DNA of 64,000 nt from Capra hircus (GCF_001704415.2 NW_017189517.1:9559167-9623166), one strand, 5' to 3'. Positions 30,990 to 42,440 are shown, numbered from the stretch's first letter. The notes: generated by a model not told the origin, from the sequence alone. A program made the numbers and translations.

Positions 30990-31195
30990 AATTATTATCC
31001 ATTCTTCTAGACTAAGCCAGATGTCAACTCCCCAATGCCTCTCAGACAACATTATAGCCTGTATCACGTGTCCTTCTGCCCACTAGGCCCACCTCCTGAG
31101 AGAAGGGGCCCAGCACTAACTTTCTCTACATCTGCAGTACCCTAGCAAACATGGGGCCCAGGAAACATTTGCTGAATGCAATTAAATGTTGACTC
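30990..31195 (+). mobile_element. L2-like 3' region, sense
   Basis: 'aggaaacatttgctgaatgc' and the preceding Pro/Cys-poor C-rich text resemble the L2 3' end in sense orientation. Weak. Confidence 0.4.
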
Positions 31196-31894
31196 ATGTT
31201 GGATGGGGATCTTCTTACAAACTGATGGGACCCACCCCCACCCCAGCCTAGGCTCACCATTTCGCCTCTCCATGGGCCCCTAGGTTGGTTTCACTCCAAT
31301 GACTGTCAGCAGTATGGAGTGCAGCCTTTCACATTCCTTTTGCCTTCGGCCAATTTTTCTTGGTGGGGACACAAGCAGGGTGGAGGGCAGACTAATTTTA
31401 TTTTATTTTTAATCTGCAGGAGCTAATTCTCTGAAATCAGTTCTTCAGCCTGAAAGGACAAAGCTACCTTAAATAGAATGTCAGCCTGGTATAGCCAAGT
31501 GTCATTATATTAATATGCAAAGCTACCAGTCAGCTAATCTCCACAAATCATTTGTTTTCTTAATTGCCCTTTCAGGGCAAAAGTGAAAAAAAATTAGGGA
31601 AGATGAATACCAATTTCATTTAATTCACCCTACCCGTTCTCCCCAACTCCACTTACTGATGCAGTTCTGAAGCTGGCAATTTTCAGCGTAAATTGTCTAA
31701 CTTCCCCCAACACAGCCTCCCTGCCTACATCAGCATCTGTCTTTCTGCACCTCTGAGTTCTGTCCAGTGAGCCCACTCGGAGCAACCTCTTAGGGCTTTG
31801 AGGCTAAGAAGATCCTCAATGAGGTGGAAGGCAATGAAAAAATGGCAGTATGGAAGGCAGTAGACATCTTTAATCCCCAAAGAGCAGGAGAGCC
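31196..31894. other. Repeat-free stretch, candidate conserved non-coding element
   Basis: No repeat recognised. Motif-dense AT-rich core at about 31395-31640: 'taatatgcaaag' (octamer/POU-like, 31511-31522), 'ttaattgcc' (homeobox-like, 31560-31568) and 'tgttttctt' (forkhead-like). This is motif reading only, with no alignment behind it. Confidence 0.35.
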
Positions 31895-32135
31895 TCGGAG
31901 CACTAGTTCTGAAGTAGAAGATTGTGCTTGAATTCTGGCTCTACCAGTTACTAGCTTTGTGCCCTTGGGCAGGTCACTTGACTTCTTCGGGACTCACTTG
32001 CCTCAGCAGCAACAATGGGGCAGGGTAGGTCTAGGGGTACAATAGTTCCTACTGCAGAAGGCTATTGCAGGATTAAATTAGATTGCATCCAAGCATGTAA
32101 GGACAAGAAATATACAGGGTGCTGCTTGATGACAT
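31895..32135 (+). mobile_element. MIR SINE, sense, nearly full length
   Basis: 'cttgaattctggctctacca', 'gttactagctttgtgccctt', 'gggcaggtcacttgacttct' and 'ttgcaggattaaattaga' follow MIR from head to tail. Confidence 0.87.
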
Positions 32136-32637
32136 TAGCTACTGATATAACTGTTGTTTTTATGGTTATGTCCAGTAACTGCAAACAGTGGTCCATTCAC
32201 CGCCAGTCAGACCACAGGAAGCAGAGCAGCTGGTGATGGTTTGGATGACTAAGAGGAGAGGAATAAACCTGGTTATTTCCATGAGCCAGCCACCTAAGTC
32301 CTTATTATTCCCCATCTCCAGTTTCAGGGACTTCCCCTCTCTATTGTCAGCCCCACCATCTCAGCCACCAGTAGTTTTCCAGTGCTCTATTTGAACCTTA
32401 GAGTATCAAAATGGATCTCAATAAAATGGCCAAACCAACAGAACCCCCCCCCCAGAAAGGGTAGTCACTGAGCACAATTTAGACCTCCAGTTCACATTTG
32501 GAGGGTAGCCAGGCCTAGAGGACTAAATGATACAAAGTATGTTATCAATAAAGGTTGGTTTCCCCTCCCTCCTCTACCTCATCCTTAGCAAGGCACCAAG
32601 TAAGACCTTAGGACTGAAACAAGTCCCTATTTATCTG
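32136..32637. other. Unassigned sequence
   Basis: A C-run (32443-32452) is present. No repeat or exon was recognised. Confidence 0.4.
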
Positions 32638-32870
32638 CCTTGGAGTCAACAGTCCTAGGTTTGATTTCTGGGTCTATAATTTATGACCTATGTAACCCAT
32701 GGGCAGTTGACTTAATCTTTTTTGGAGCCCCAGTTTCCTTATCTGTAAATCTGGGCTAATACCAACACCTACCTTACAGGGTTGCCAGAATTAAATAAGA
32801 TAATCCCTATGAAGAGTTCAGCAGAGTGCTTACTGTACATGGTAGACGTTCAATAAAATTTTGCTTAAAG
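32638..32870 (+). mobile_element. MIR SINE, sense, nearly full length
   Basis: 'gtcctaggtttgatttctgg', 'gccccagtttccttatctgt', 'cagggttgccagaattaaat' and 'tagacgttcaataaaat' are in MIR order. Confidence 0.87.
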
Positions 32871-33854
32871 TAAAATAACAGTGAATATTACCATTTGTGT
32901 TCCTCAGAAATTAGTTCTGAGGTCTCCAAACATATTTGCTTTCCTTTTTAATAATGTCTTGAGAATTTACCGTCATTTGTATCTATGCCACCATGTCTAC
33001 TCTTGCCAAATCCAAAGTGGAGGAAGGTGAATCCCACAGACCCTGGGTCTCCTGGCTCTTCCTGTTCCAAGACCCATGGTCAACTTAGCTGTTTCGGCCA
33101 CCATTTCAGGTGCTGCCACAGATCCCTTCTCAATGTGGAATTGTAACCCAGTCCTCCCACAAATGATTTCATTGGGTTTCATTACTGGTGCTCAGGGACT
33201 TGGCTTAGTTACAATTTTTAATGGTGCACATATTCATATAACTACTGTATCAGCTGCCATCTCCTTGAGTGCTCTTTAGTATGTAATAAACATTATTCTT
33301 CAGTGAAGTGGGGATCCGATTTCTTGTCTTCAACACAATGATCATTTACAAATCTCTCATTTCACTGACATAAGGAGACTTAGCTGAGACCTTATTGTTG
33401 AGGATAGAACATGTTCTTCCCTGCTTCCAAGGGAGGGGGCATCCCTAAGCCCATGAACTCCAAAGTGACTCTTCTGATAGAGGCAAACTCAAATCTTGAA
33501 AGCTGTTATGGGAAGAATGGTATGGGGAGGTGTTGTGCTACTCAAAGATTCCTATGATGTGTGAGTCTGGAGGGGATACACATGCACTCTGAGTGTGACA
33601 TATCCCCATTTACATGATTCAACACTATCATTTATGTGTACAGAGCAAAGATGATTGAATTCTGCCCCTCAATCAGAATTGAGGGAAACTCAGATCATGA
33701 AGAATCTGCCAAGTATGTTCAGAAAATACAAAAGGCCAAGAAAACAGAGCTACTGTGTGTATCCCCTGCTGGACTGCCATGCTCCTTGGTGCTTGAAGAA
33801 AAGCCCTCTTAGTGTCAATGCTGCATAGAATGGGAGCAGGATTTTGTAAATTGA
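32871..33854. other. Unassigned sequence
   Basis: A 67-codon plus frame at 33076-33279 is followed at once by 'taataaacat', but no poly-A, splice site or protein family was recognised. The rest shows no repeat. Confidence 0.4.
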
Positions 33855-34357
33855 ATTAAAATTCACATAGCATAGACCTAATCAATTTTTCTCTTTGGAA
33901 AATTTATCTTTTATTAAAGTATAGTTGATTTACAATGTTATGTTAATTTCAAGTGTACAGAAAAATGATTCATGTATATAATATTTTTCAGATTCTTTTC
34001 TAGTATGGTTTCTACAAGATATTGAATAGAGTTCCCTGTGTTACACAGTAGGTCTTTATTTTATATATAGTAGTGTATATATGTTAATCTCAAAGTCCTA
34101 ATTTATCTTCCTCATCTCCAATGTCCCTTTTTATAACCATAAGTTTGCTTTCTATGTGTGTGAGTCTATTTCTGTTTTGTAAATAAGCTCATTTGTATCA
34201 TTTTCTAGATTCTACATATAAGTGATATCATATAATATTTGTCTTTCTCTGACTGACTGACTTCACTTAATAATCTCTAAGTCCATCAGTGTTGCTACAA
34301 ATGGCATTATTTCATTCTTTTTATGGCTAAATAATATTCCATTGTACTATATACTAT

Positions 34358-34575
34358 GGGGTTTCCCAGATGGTTCGGTGATAAAGAATCCACCTGCAAT
34401 GCAGGAAATGGAGGAGATGCAGGTTTGATCCTTGTGTTGGGAAGATCCCCTGGAGGGGTAAATGGCAACCTACTCCAGTATTCTTTCCTGAAAAATCCCA
34501 TTGACAGAGGAGCCTGGAAGGCTACAGTCCAAAGGGTTGCAGAGTCAGACGTGACTGAACGACTGAGTATAAGCA
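34358..34575 (+). mobile_element. Bov-tA SINE inside L1 copy 1
   Basis: Sense Bov-tA with a ~12-base head duplication ('gcaggaaatggaggagatgc') and several point changes. It splits the L1 text 'tattccattgtactatatac' from 'ttttttatccagtcatctgt'. The duplication is obscured by AT-rich flanks. Confidence 0.92.
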
Positions 34576-35061
34576 CAAATATATACATATATCATACCTT
34601 TTTTATCCAGTCATCTGTTGATAGACACAGGTTGTTTCCATGTCTTGGCTATTGTGAATAGTGCTTCTATGAACATTGAGATGCATGTATATTTTCGAAT
34701 TAGAGTTTTCTCTGGATATATGAATAGGAGTGAGATTGTAGGATCAACTGGTAAGTCTATTTTTGTTTTTTTTTAAAAATCTCCATACTGCTTTCACAGT
34801 GGCTATATAAATTTACATTCCCGCCAGCAATGTACACGGGTTTCTTTTCCTCCACACCCTCTCCAGCATTTATTATTTGTAGACTTTTTAATGATGGCCA
34901 TTCTGACAAGTGTGAGGTGATACCTCTCATTGTAGGTTTGATCTGCATTTCTCTAATAATTAGCAACATTGAGTATCTTTTCATGTGTCTGTTGGCCATC
35001 TGGATGCCTTCTTTGGAGAAATGTCTATTTAGGTCTTCTGCCCATTTTTTATTGGGTTGTT

Positions 35062-35067
<6 letters not shown>

Positions 35068-35106
<39 letters not shown>
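35068..35106. repeat. (TA)n microsatellite inside L1
   Basis: About 19 TA units that expanded within the antisense L1 between 'gggttgtttgttt' and 'aaaactgtttgagc'. The L1 consensus has no such run here, so it arose after insertion. Confidence 0.95.
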
Positions 35107-35110
<4 letters not shown>

Positions 35111-35533
35111 TGTTTGAGCTATTTGTACAGTTTGGAAATTAAGCCCTTGTTCATAGCATCATTTGCAAATATTTTCTCCCAGTTCATAGGTTGTCTTTTC
35201 ATTTTGTTTATTGTTTCCTTTGCTGTGCAAAAGCTTTCAAGTTTAACTAGGTTCCATTTGTTTATTTTTGTTTTTATTTCCATTACTCTAGGAGATGAAT
35301 CCAAAAAATATTGCTGCAATGTATGTTGAAGAGTGTTCTGCCTGTGTTTTCCTCTAGGAGTCTCATAGTACCTGGTTTTACATTTAGGTCTTTAATCCAT
35401 TTAGAGTTTATTTCTGTATAAGTGTTAGAGAAAGTTCTAATTTCATACTTTTGCTGTTCAGTTTTCCCAGAACCATTTACTGAAGAAACTGTCTTTTCTC
35501 TACTATATATTCTTGTCTCCTCTGTCATAGATT

Positions 35534-35984
35534 CAGTTCAGTTCAGTTCAGTCACTCAGTCGTGTCCGACTCTTTGCAACCCCATGAATTGCAGCACACC
35601 AGGCCTCCCTGTCTATCATCAACTCCCGGAGTTCACTCAGGCTCACGTCCATCGAGTCCGTGATGCCATCCAGCCATCTCATCCTCTGTCATCCCCTTCT
35701 CCTCCTGCCCTCAATCCCTCCCAGCATCAGAGTCTTTTCCAATGAGTCAACTCTTCACATGAGGTGGCCAAAGTACTGGAGTTTCAGCTTTAGCATCATT
35801 CTTTCCAAAGAAATCCCAGGGCTGATCTCCTTCAGAATGGACTGGTTGGATCTCCTTGCAGTCCAAGGGACTCTCAAGAGTCTTCTCCAACACCACAGTT
35901 CAAACGCATCAATTCTTCAGCGCTCAGCCTTCTTCATAGTCCAACTCTCACATCCATACATGACTACTGGAAAATAGATTACTA
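35534..35984 (-). mobile_element. BovB LINE 3' end with 12-bp target duplication
   Basis: Antisense BovB, about 450 bases, with the terminal 'cagttcagttcagttcagtc' repeat at the left. The exact duplication ctgtcatagatt at 35522-35533 and 35985-35996 fixes the ends and shows it landed in L1 copy 1. Confidence 0.96.
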
Positions 35985-36183
35985 CTGTCATAGATTAATT
36001 GACCATAAATGTGTGGGTTTATTTCTATGCTCTCTATTATGTACCATTGATCTATGTGTCTGTTTTTTGTGCCTGAACCATACTGTTTTGATCACAGTAG
36101 CTTTGTAGTATAGTCTGAGGTCAGGGAGTGTGACTTCTCCAGCACTAGTCTTCTTTCTCAAGATTGTTTTGGCTATTTGGTAG

Positions 36184-36950
36184 ACCTCAGCATTTTAAAG
36201 TATACAATTTAGTAGCATTTAGTACATTCACAATGTTGAGCAATCATCACCTCCATTTAGTCCCCAAACTTTTCATTACCCCATAAGGAAACCCTGTCAC
36301 AGTCACATTGCATGCCTCTTCCTCTCCTTGCTCCCAGTCCCTGGCAAACACTAATTTGCTTTCTTTCTCTATGGATGTCCCTATTTAGGATATTTCAGTT
36401 AAATAGTCATATAAAATGTAACCTTTTGTATCTGGCTTCTTTCATTTAGCATAATATTTTCTAGGTTCATCCACATGTTATGGCATGTGTCACAACTTCA
36501 TTTTTTTTTATTGGCTTAATAATACTCCATTGTATGGATACAACACATTTTGATTATCCACTCATCAGTTGATGGACATTTTGATTTGTTTCCACCTTTT
36601 GTCTATTGTGAATACTGCTGTTATGAACATTTGTGTACAGGTATTTGTTTGAGTACCTGTTTTCTTTGGAGTATATACCTGGGAGTGGAATTACTGGATC
36701 ATATGGTAATTGTATGTTTAGCTTTTTGAGGAACCACCAAACTGATTTCCACAGTGGCTGTACCATTTTAAATTTCCACCAGCAATGTACAAGGGTTGCA
36801 ATTTCTTTAGATCATTGCCAACACTTATTTCCTTTTTTCAAAAATTATAGCCACCCTAATGGTTGTGAAGTGATATCATTTTTACTTGCATCTCCTTAAT
36901 GATTACACTATCATTTTATAATGATAATATATGATTTTATAATATCATAT
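36184..36950 (-). mobile_element. Old L1 (copy 2), antisense, left part
   Basis: A second, older L1 in antisense. Its 3' UTR is at the left ('ttaaagtatacaatttagta', 'caatcatcacctccatttag') and ORF2 end text follows ('tcagttgatggacattttga', 'gggagtggaattactggatc'). It is broken at about 36950 by BovB and resumes at 39896. Confidence 0.9.
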
Positions 36951-36954
36951 AGGA

Positions 36955-38246
36955 GGCAGTGAACAAAACCATCCTAAAGAAAAAGAAAATCAAGAAGGCA
37001 AAGTAGTTATCTGAGGAGGCTTAACAAATAGCTGAAGAAAGAAGAGAAGTGAAAAGCAGGGGAGAAAGGGAAAATTACATCCAACTAATAGCAGTGTTCC
37101 AAAGAACAGCACGGAGAGACAAAAAGGCCTTCTTCAACAAACAGTGCACAAAACTAGAAGAAAACAACAGAAAGGGAAAGACTAGAGATCTTTTCAGGAA
37201 AATTGGAGATATCAAGGGACTATTTTGCCCAAAGATGGGCACAATAAAGGACAGAAATGGTAGAGATCTAGTAGGTGCTGAAATGGTAGAGACCTTGTAG
37301 ATGCTGAAGAGATCAAGAAAAGATGGAAAGAATACACGAAAGAACCAGATTAATACAATGGTGTGGGCAGTCATGCAGAGCCAGACATTCTGGAGAGCAA
37401 AGTCAAGTGGGCCTTAGGAAGCACTGCTGTTAATAAAGCTCGTGGATGAAAGAGAATTCCAGTATAACTATTCAAAATCCTAAAGGATGATGCCATCAAG
37501 GTGTTGCATTCAATATGTCACCAAATCTGGAAGACCAAGCAATGGCCACAGAACTAGAAAAGATCAATCCTCGTCTCAATTCCCAAGAAGGGTAGTACTA
37601 AAGAATGTGCTAACCATCAGACAATTGCCCTCATCTCCCATGCTAGTAAGGTCATACTTAAAATCTTGCATGCTAGGCTTCAGCATGCTTCAGCAGTGAA
37701 ATAAGTGAGCGAACCAAGAACTTCCAGATGTGCCAAGCTGGATTTAGAAAAGGAAGAATAATCAGAGATCAAATTACCAACATTCACTAATAGATCATAG
37801 AGAAAGCAAGGGAATTCCAAAAAAAACACCTACCTCTGTTCGACTACGTTAAAGCCTTTGACTGTGTGGACCATAACAAACTGTGGAAAGCTCTTAAAGA
37901 GATGGGAATACCAGACCATCTTACCTGTCTCCTGAGAAACCTGTATGTGAGTCAAGAAGCAACAGTTAGAACCCTGTACAGAACAACTGATTGATTAAAA
38001 ATTGAGAAAGGGGTACAACAGGACTATCAGCTGTCACCCTGTTTGTTTAACCTATATGCTGAGCACATCATGAAAAATGCTGGGCTGGATGAGATAGGTG
38101 GGAGAAACCTCAACAACCTCAGATATGCGGATGATACCACTCTAATGGCAGAAAGTGAAGAGGAACTAAAGGGCCTCTTGAGGGTGAAGGGGGAGAGTGA
38201 AAGAGCTGGCTTAAAACTAAGTATTAAAAAAACTAAGATCATGGCA
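36955..38246 (+). mobile_element. BovB LINE, sense, left part (host of nested L1)
   Basis: The longest BovB tract here. It starts within the region upstream of the RT, passes motif A-like text ('aaagcctttgactgtgtgga', 37850-37870) and the YADD box (38124-38135), and is then cut by an L1. It is older and more mutated than the other BovB copies, with many stops. Confidence 0.95.
38043..38246 (+). pseudogene. BovB reverse transcriptase fragment (YADD)
   Basis: An open frame containing LRYADDTTLMAESEEEL (YADD at 38124-38135) and a GLKLSIKKTKIM-like segment, ending where the antisense L1 was inserted. Upstream RT text is interrupted by stops and frameshifts, so no functional enzyme is encoded. 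Confidence 0.88.
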
Positions 38247-38262
38247 TCCAGCCACATTACTT

Positions 38263-39232
38263 TTTTTTTAATAACAGAAGTATTTATTTATTTATTTGCT
38301 TTGCAGTATTGTATTGGTTTTGCCATACATCAGCATGAATCCGCCACGAGTGTATACGTGTTCCCCATCCTGATTCCCCCTCCCACCTCCCTCCCTGTAA
38401 CATCCCTCTGGGTCATCCCAGTGCACCAGCCCCGAGAATCCTGTATCCTGCATCGAACCTGGACTAGCAATTTGTTTCTTACATGATATTATACGTTTCA
38501 ATGCCATTCTCCCAAATCATCTCACCCTCTCCCTCTCCCATAGAGTCCAAAAGACTGTTCTATACATCTGTGTCTCTTTTGCTGTCTCGCATACAGGGTT
38601 ATCGTTACCATCTTTCTAAATTCCATATATATGCGTTAGTATACTGTATTGGTGTTTTTCTTTCTGGCTTACTTCACTCTGTATAATAGGCTCCAGTTTC
38701 ATCCACCTCATTAGAACTGATTCAAATGTATTCTTTTCAATGGCTGAGTAATACTCCATTGTGTATATGTACCACAGCTTTCTTATCCATTTGTCTGCTG
38801 ATGGACATCTAGGTTGTTTCCATGTCCTGGCTATTATAAACAGTGCTGCGATGAACACTGGGGTACCTGTGTGTCTTTCAATTCTGGTGTCCTCAGTGTG
38901 TATGCCCAGCAGTGGGATTCCTGGGTCATAAGGCAGTTCTATTCCCAGTTTTTTAAGGAATCTCCACACTGTTCTCCAAGTGGCTGTACTAGTTTGCATT
39001 TCCACCAACAGTGTAAGAGGGTTCCCTTTTCTCCACAGCCTCTCCATCATTTACTGCTTGTAGACTTTTGGATCACAGCCATTCTGACTGGTGTGAAATG
39101 GTACCTCATTGTGATTTTGATTTGCATTTCTCTGATAATGAGTGATGTTGAGCATCTTTTCATGTGTTTGTTAGCCATCTGTATGTCTTCTTTGGAGAAA
39201 TGTCTGTTTAGTTCTTTGGCCTATTTTTTAAT
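38263..39232 (-). mobile_element. Ruminant L1 3' end nested inside BovB, 16-bp target duplication
   Basis: 970 bases of antisense L1: oligo-T tail at the left (38261-38269), 3' UTR, then the C-terminal end of ORF2, truncated at 39232. The target repeat tccagccacattactt (38247-38262) recurs as tccagccccattactt (39233-39248), 15 of 16 identical. The flanking BovB text joins cleanly across it. Confidence 0.96.
38616..39050 (-). pseudogene. L1 ORF2 C-terminal fragment
   Basis: A 144-codon minus-strand open frame matching the extreme C-terminus of L1 ORF2p, with the recognisable LWYIYTMEYYSAIEKN segment and the usual end in HIYGI before a stop. The endonuclease and RT domains are absent because of 5' truncation. 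Confidence 0.93.
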
Positions 39233-39248
39233 TCCAGCCCCATTACTT

Positions 39249-39895
39249 CATAGCAAATAGAAGGGGAAAAAGTGGAAGTAGTGATAGATTTCCTCTTTTG
39301 GGGCTCTAAAATCACTGCGGATGGTCACTGCAGCCATGAAATCAGAAGACAATTGCTTCTTGGCAGGAAAGCTATGACAAACCTAGACAGTGTGTTGAAA
39401 AGCAGAGACATTACTCTGCTGACAAAGGACCATATTGTCTAGCCTATGGACTTCCCAGTGGTCACAAATGGTTGTGAGAGCTGGACCATAAAGAAGGCAG
39501 AACACCAAAGAATTGATGCCTTTGAACTGTGGTCCTGGAGAAGACTCCCAAGAGTCCCTTGGATAGCAAGGAGATCAAACCAGTCAGTCTTAAAATAAAT
39601 CAACCCTGAATACTCATTGGAAAGACTGATGCTGAAGCTGAAACTCCAGTATTTTGGTCATTTGATGTGAACAGCCGACTCACTGGAAAAGTCCCTCATG
39701 CTGGGGAAGCTTGAGGGCAGAAGGAGAGGAGGGCATCAGAGGACAAGATGGCTAGATGGCATCACCAATGCAATGTACATGAACTTGGGCAAACTTCGGG
39801 AGATGGTGAGGGTCAGGGAGGCCTGGCGTGCTATAGTCCATGGGGTCGCAAAGAGTCAAGACACACCTGGGTGACTGAACACTAAAATAGCAACA
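39249..39895 (+). mobile_element. BovB LINE, sense, right part
   Basis: It continues the BovB at 36955 after the nested L1: 'atcactgcggatggtcactg', 'gagctggaccataaagaagg', 'gaagactcccaagagtccct', to 'gggtgactgaacactaaaat'. Flanks acactatcattttataa (near 36905) and acactattttataa (near 39893) may be a decayed target duplication. Confidence 0.93.
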
Positions 39896-40705
39896 CTATT
39901 TTATAACTTCTTTGAAGAAATGTCTATTCAAGTTATTTGCCCATTTTTTAAAGTTGGATTCTTATTTATATATTCTAGACACTAGACTTATCAGATATAA
40001 GAATTACAAATACTTTTCCCATTCTGCAGGTTGTCTTTTCACCCTCTTGACTGTGTCCTTTGATACACAGTAGTTTTTAATTTTGATGTAGTCCAATTTG
40101 TCTATTTTTCTCTTTTGTCGCTTATGCTTCAACCAAAAGTCATGAATATTTATCCTTACATTTTCTTCTAAGTTTTATGGTTTCAGCATTTACATTTAGG
40201 CCTTTGATTTGTTTTTACTTAACTTTGTATATGGTATGAGATAGGGGCTCAATTCTTTTGCAAACAGATATCTGGTTGTCCTAGCACCATTTGTTGGAGA
40301 AATGATTCTTTCCCATTGAAGGGTCCTAGCCTCCTTGTAAGGAAAATCATCTGACCATAGATATATGGGTTTATTTCTGGACCTTGAGTTTTATTCCATG
40401 TATTTATATGTCTATTCTTATGTCAGTCCCTGTAAATTTGTAGTACATTTTGAAACTGGGTGGTGTAAGTCCTCCATTTTTTTTCTTTTTCAGGATTGTT
40501 TTGGATATTTAGGGTTCTTGGTAATTCCACATGAACTGTAGGATCACCATTTTCATTTCATCAAAAAAGGTATTGAGATTTGGATAAGGAATTATATTGA
40601 ATCTGTGGATCACTTTGGATAGTATTGTCATCTTAGCAATATTAAGTTTTCTAATCCATGAACTTTCCATTATTTAGATCTTTAATTTCTTTCAGGAGGA
40701 AATTT
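39896..40705 (-). mobile_element. Old L1 (copy 2), antisense, right part
   Basis: 'gaagaaatgtctattcaagt' follows on from the left part. Then come 'tgcaggttgtcttttcaccc', 'caccatttgttggagaaatg', 'aggattgttttggatattta' and 'atccatgaactttccattat', all L1 ORF2 in antisense. It ends near 'tttctttcaggagg'. Confidence 0.93.
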
Positions 40706-41285
40706 TGACACTCAACTTTGCACAAGAACTATAATGAAGCTGCATTGAGACAAGTTGGAGGAGGGTCATTGGGTTGGGGCTGGCCCCTTCTCAGATTAAC
40801 ACAGGCTGAATTCAGCACATGCTGCCAAGAGGAGTGAATGGGGATGAACTTCAGAATGTTGACAGTGTTAGCAATTTTCAAATGGGGAAAAAGAAGCCCA
40901 GAATGGAAGTAATGGATGTCTGAGAGAGCTTGGGTTTGGTGTTCAGCAGATGTTAGAGGTCCCTTGTGGTCTGCCCCAGTGCAATGCTCTTAGACTAGAG
41001 CCTGGTCCAGAAAGGCTGAGCTCAGGCTTATGGTGAGAATATCAGCACACCTCTGCCTGGGAGACCTGGACCAGTTTCCTAATTATGGTTTTGTGTTCCT
41101 AGTAAACAAACTGGGCACCGCCCAACAGAGACCTAATGAAGAATGAAACTGTTCTTCCCATTTATCCCTCCCTGTGAAGTGCTGGGGGACAGCAAGCTGG
41201 ATTTGAGGTCTGGAGGCAAGGAGGTCCCCAGGGTCTTCTGCTCCACTCACATGCCCCAGAAAGAGTACCTTTTGAGCCAGAGATC
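40706..41285. other. Unassigned sequence
   Basis: No repeat or exon was recognised between the L1 nest and the next MIR. Confidence 0.45.
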
Positions 41286-41321
41286 CAAAAACGCAGGTTT
41301 GAATCCTAGTTCTGCCACTCA
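41286..41321 (+). mobile_element. MIR SINE, sense, left part (split)
   Basis: 'caggtttgaatcctagttct' is the MIR head. It resumes at 41683 after a BovB insertion. Confidence 0.75.
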
Positions 41322-41671
41322 GTGGCAAGCTGGAATTGAGAGTTCCTTGGACAGCAAGGAGATCAAACCAGTCAATCCTAAAGGAAATCAGTTCTGAATA
41401 TTCATTGGAAGGACTGATACTGAAGCTGAAATTCCAATACTTTGGCCCCCTGATGCGAACAGCCGACTCATTGGAAAAGACCCTGATGCTGGGAGAGATT
41501 GAAGGCAGGAGGAGAAGCGGGCAACAGAGGATGAGATGGTTGGATGGCATCACCAACTTGATGGACATGAGTTTGAGCAAGCTCCGGGAGTTGGTGATGG
41601 ACAGGGAGGCCTGCCGTGCTGCAGTCCATGGGGTCACAAAGAGCTGGACATGACTGAGTGACTGAACTGAC
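41322..41671 (+). mobile_element. BovB LINE 3' end inserted in MIR, 11-bp target duplication
   Basis: BovB text starts at about 41334 ('attgagagttccttggacag') and ends 'gactgagtgactgaactgac'. The exact duplication tctgccactca at 41311-41321 and 41672-41682 fixes the insertion. Twelve non-BovB bases (gtggcaagctgg) lie at the 5' junction. Confidence 0.95.
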
Positions 41672-41682
41672 TCTGCCACTCA

Positions 41683-41790
41683 ATTTGCTGTGTGACTTTG
41701 GGAATATCATTAAAATTCCCCAAGACTACTTGCTTATCTGTAAAATGAGAATTCTTATACTACATGCTTAACTCAGGATAAAGTTGTAGT
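41683..41790 (+). mobile_element. MIR SINE, sense, right part
   Basis: 'atttgctgtgtgactttggg' and 'cttatctgtaaaatgagaat' continue the MIR broken at 41321. Confidence 0.82.
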
Positions 41791-42134
41791 GTGCAAACAA
41801 GAGGTGTAAGAAGGTACACGGGAAACTGATAACAGAAATTTAAGTGTCAGGTATCATTGATGCCCCTACCTGGAGGTTCCAGCCCTGGGAGCATGTTCTT
41901 ACCCTCAGAGGACACTGATGATGTAAAGGAGTGGGTATATATGTGCGCAGAATTCAGACTACAGGAGTCAAACCTGAAGAAAGTGAGAGAGAAAGAGAAG
42001 GAGATTTCTACTCTCTCTGAACCCCGAGGGGAGAGATTGTTGCATAAAAGAAAGAGAGAAACAATGAATGAAAGAGTTAAGGCGTAAGGGCAAAAACACA
42101 GTGAGAGGATTTTCTGTTTTGCTGTAAAGAGGAC
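41791..42134. other. Unassigned sequence
   Basis: Opposed 76- and 108-codon frames overlap here without domains. No repeat recognised. Confidence 0.45.
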
Positions 42135-42440
42135 CAAGATACAGGAAGCAAACAAGAAGTATATGTTGAGCATCTACTGCATGTCAAGGCACCACATGGG
42201 GCTCTGGGAACCGTCTAGTAAGACGTATAAAGTTCCACAGAGGATCAGGGGCTTAGTCTGGTTTGAAGGCCAAAGGTTACTGAGGAGAGTACAAAGTTGA
42301 CTAAGATTCGGTCCCTGCTTTCTAGGAGCTTCAAATGAATAGGAGACATAGGATATGTATAAACAAATAATAGCAATATGCAGCAGAAAGTTATGTTTAA
42401 AAGCAGTTAAAACCCCTTCCATGAAAGAACTTGGGAGGAG
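42135..42440 (-). mobile_element. L2 LINE fragment, antisense
   Basis: 'atgttgagcatctactgcat', 'tcggtccctgctttctagga' and 'gaataggagacataggatat' follow the L2 3' end in antisense. Confidence 0.6.

Larger units (their letters stand above)
33855..36183 (-). mobile_element. Old L1 (copy 1), antisense, with two inserted retroelements
   Basis: The 3' UTR is at the left ('aaagtatagttgatttacaa', 'gagttccctgtgttacacag'). It then runs backwards through ORF2 ('gaatagtgcttctatgaaca', 'ctccacaccctctccagcat', 'tgctgtgcaaaagctttcaa') to an end near 36183. It is interrupted by Bov-tA (34358-34575) and BovB (35534-35984). It is degenerate and 5'-truncated. Confidence 0.93.

Noticed and set aside
33076..33290. 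67-codon frame followed by an AATAAA-like signal
   Set aside because: Considered as a processed pseudogene, but there is no poly-A tract, target duplication or recognised protein.
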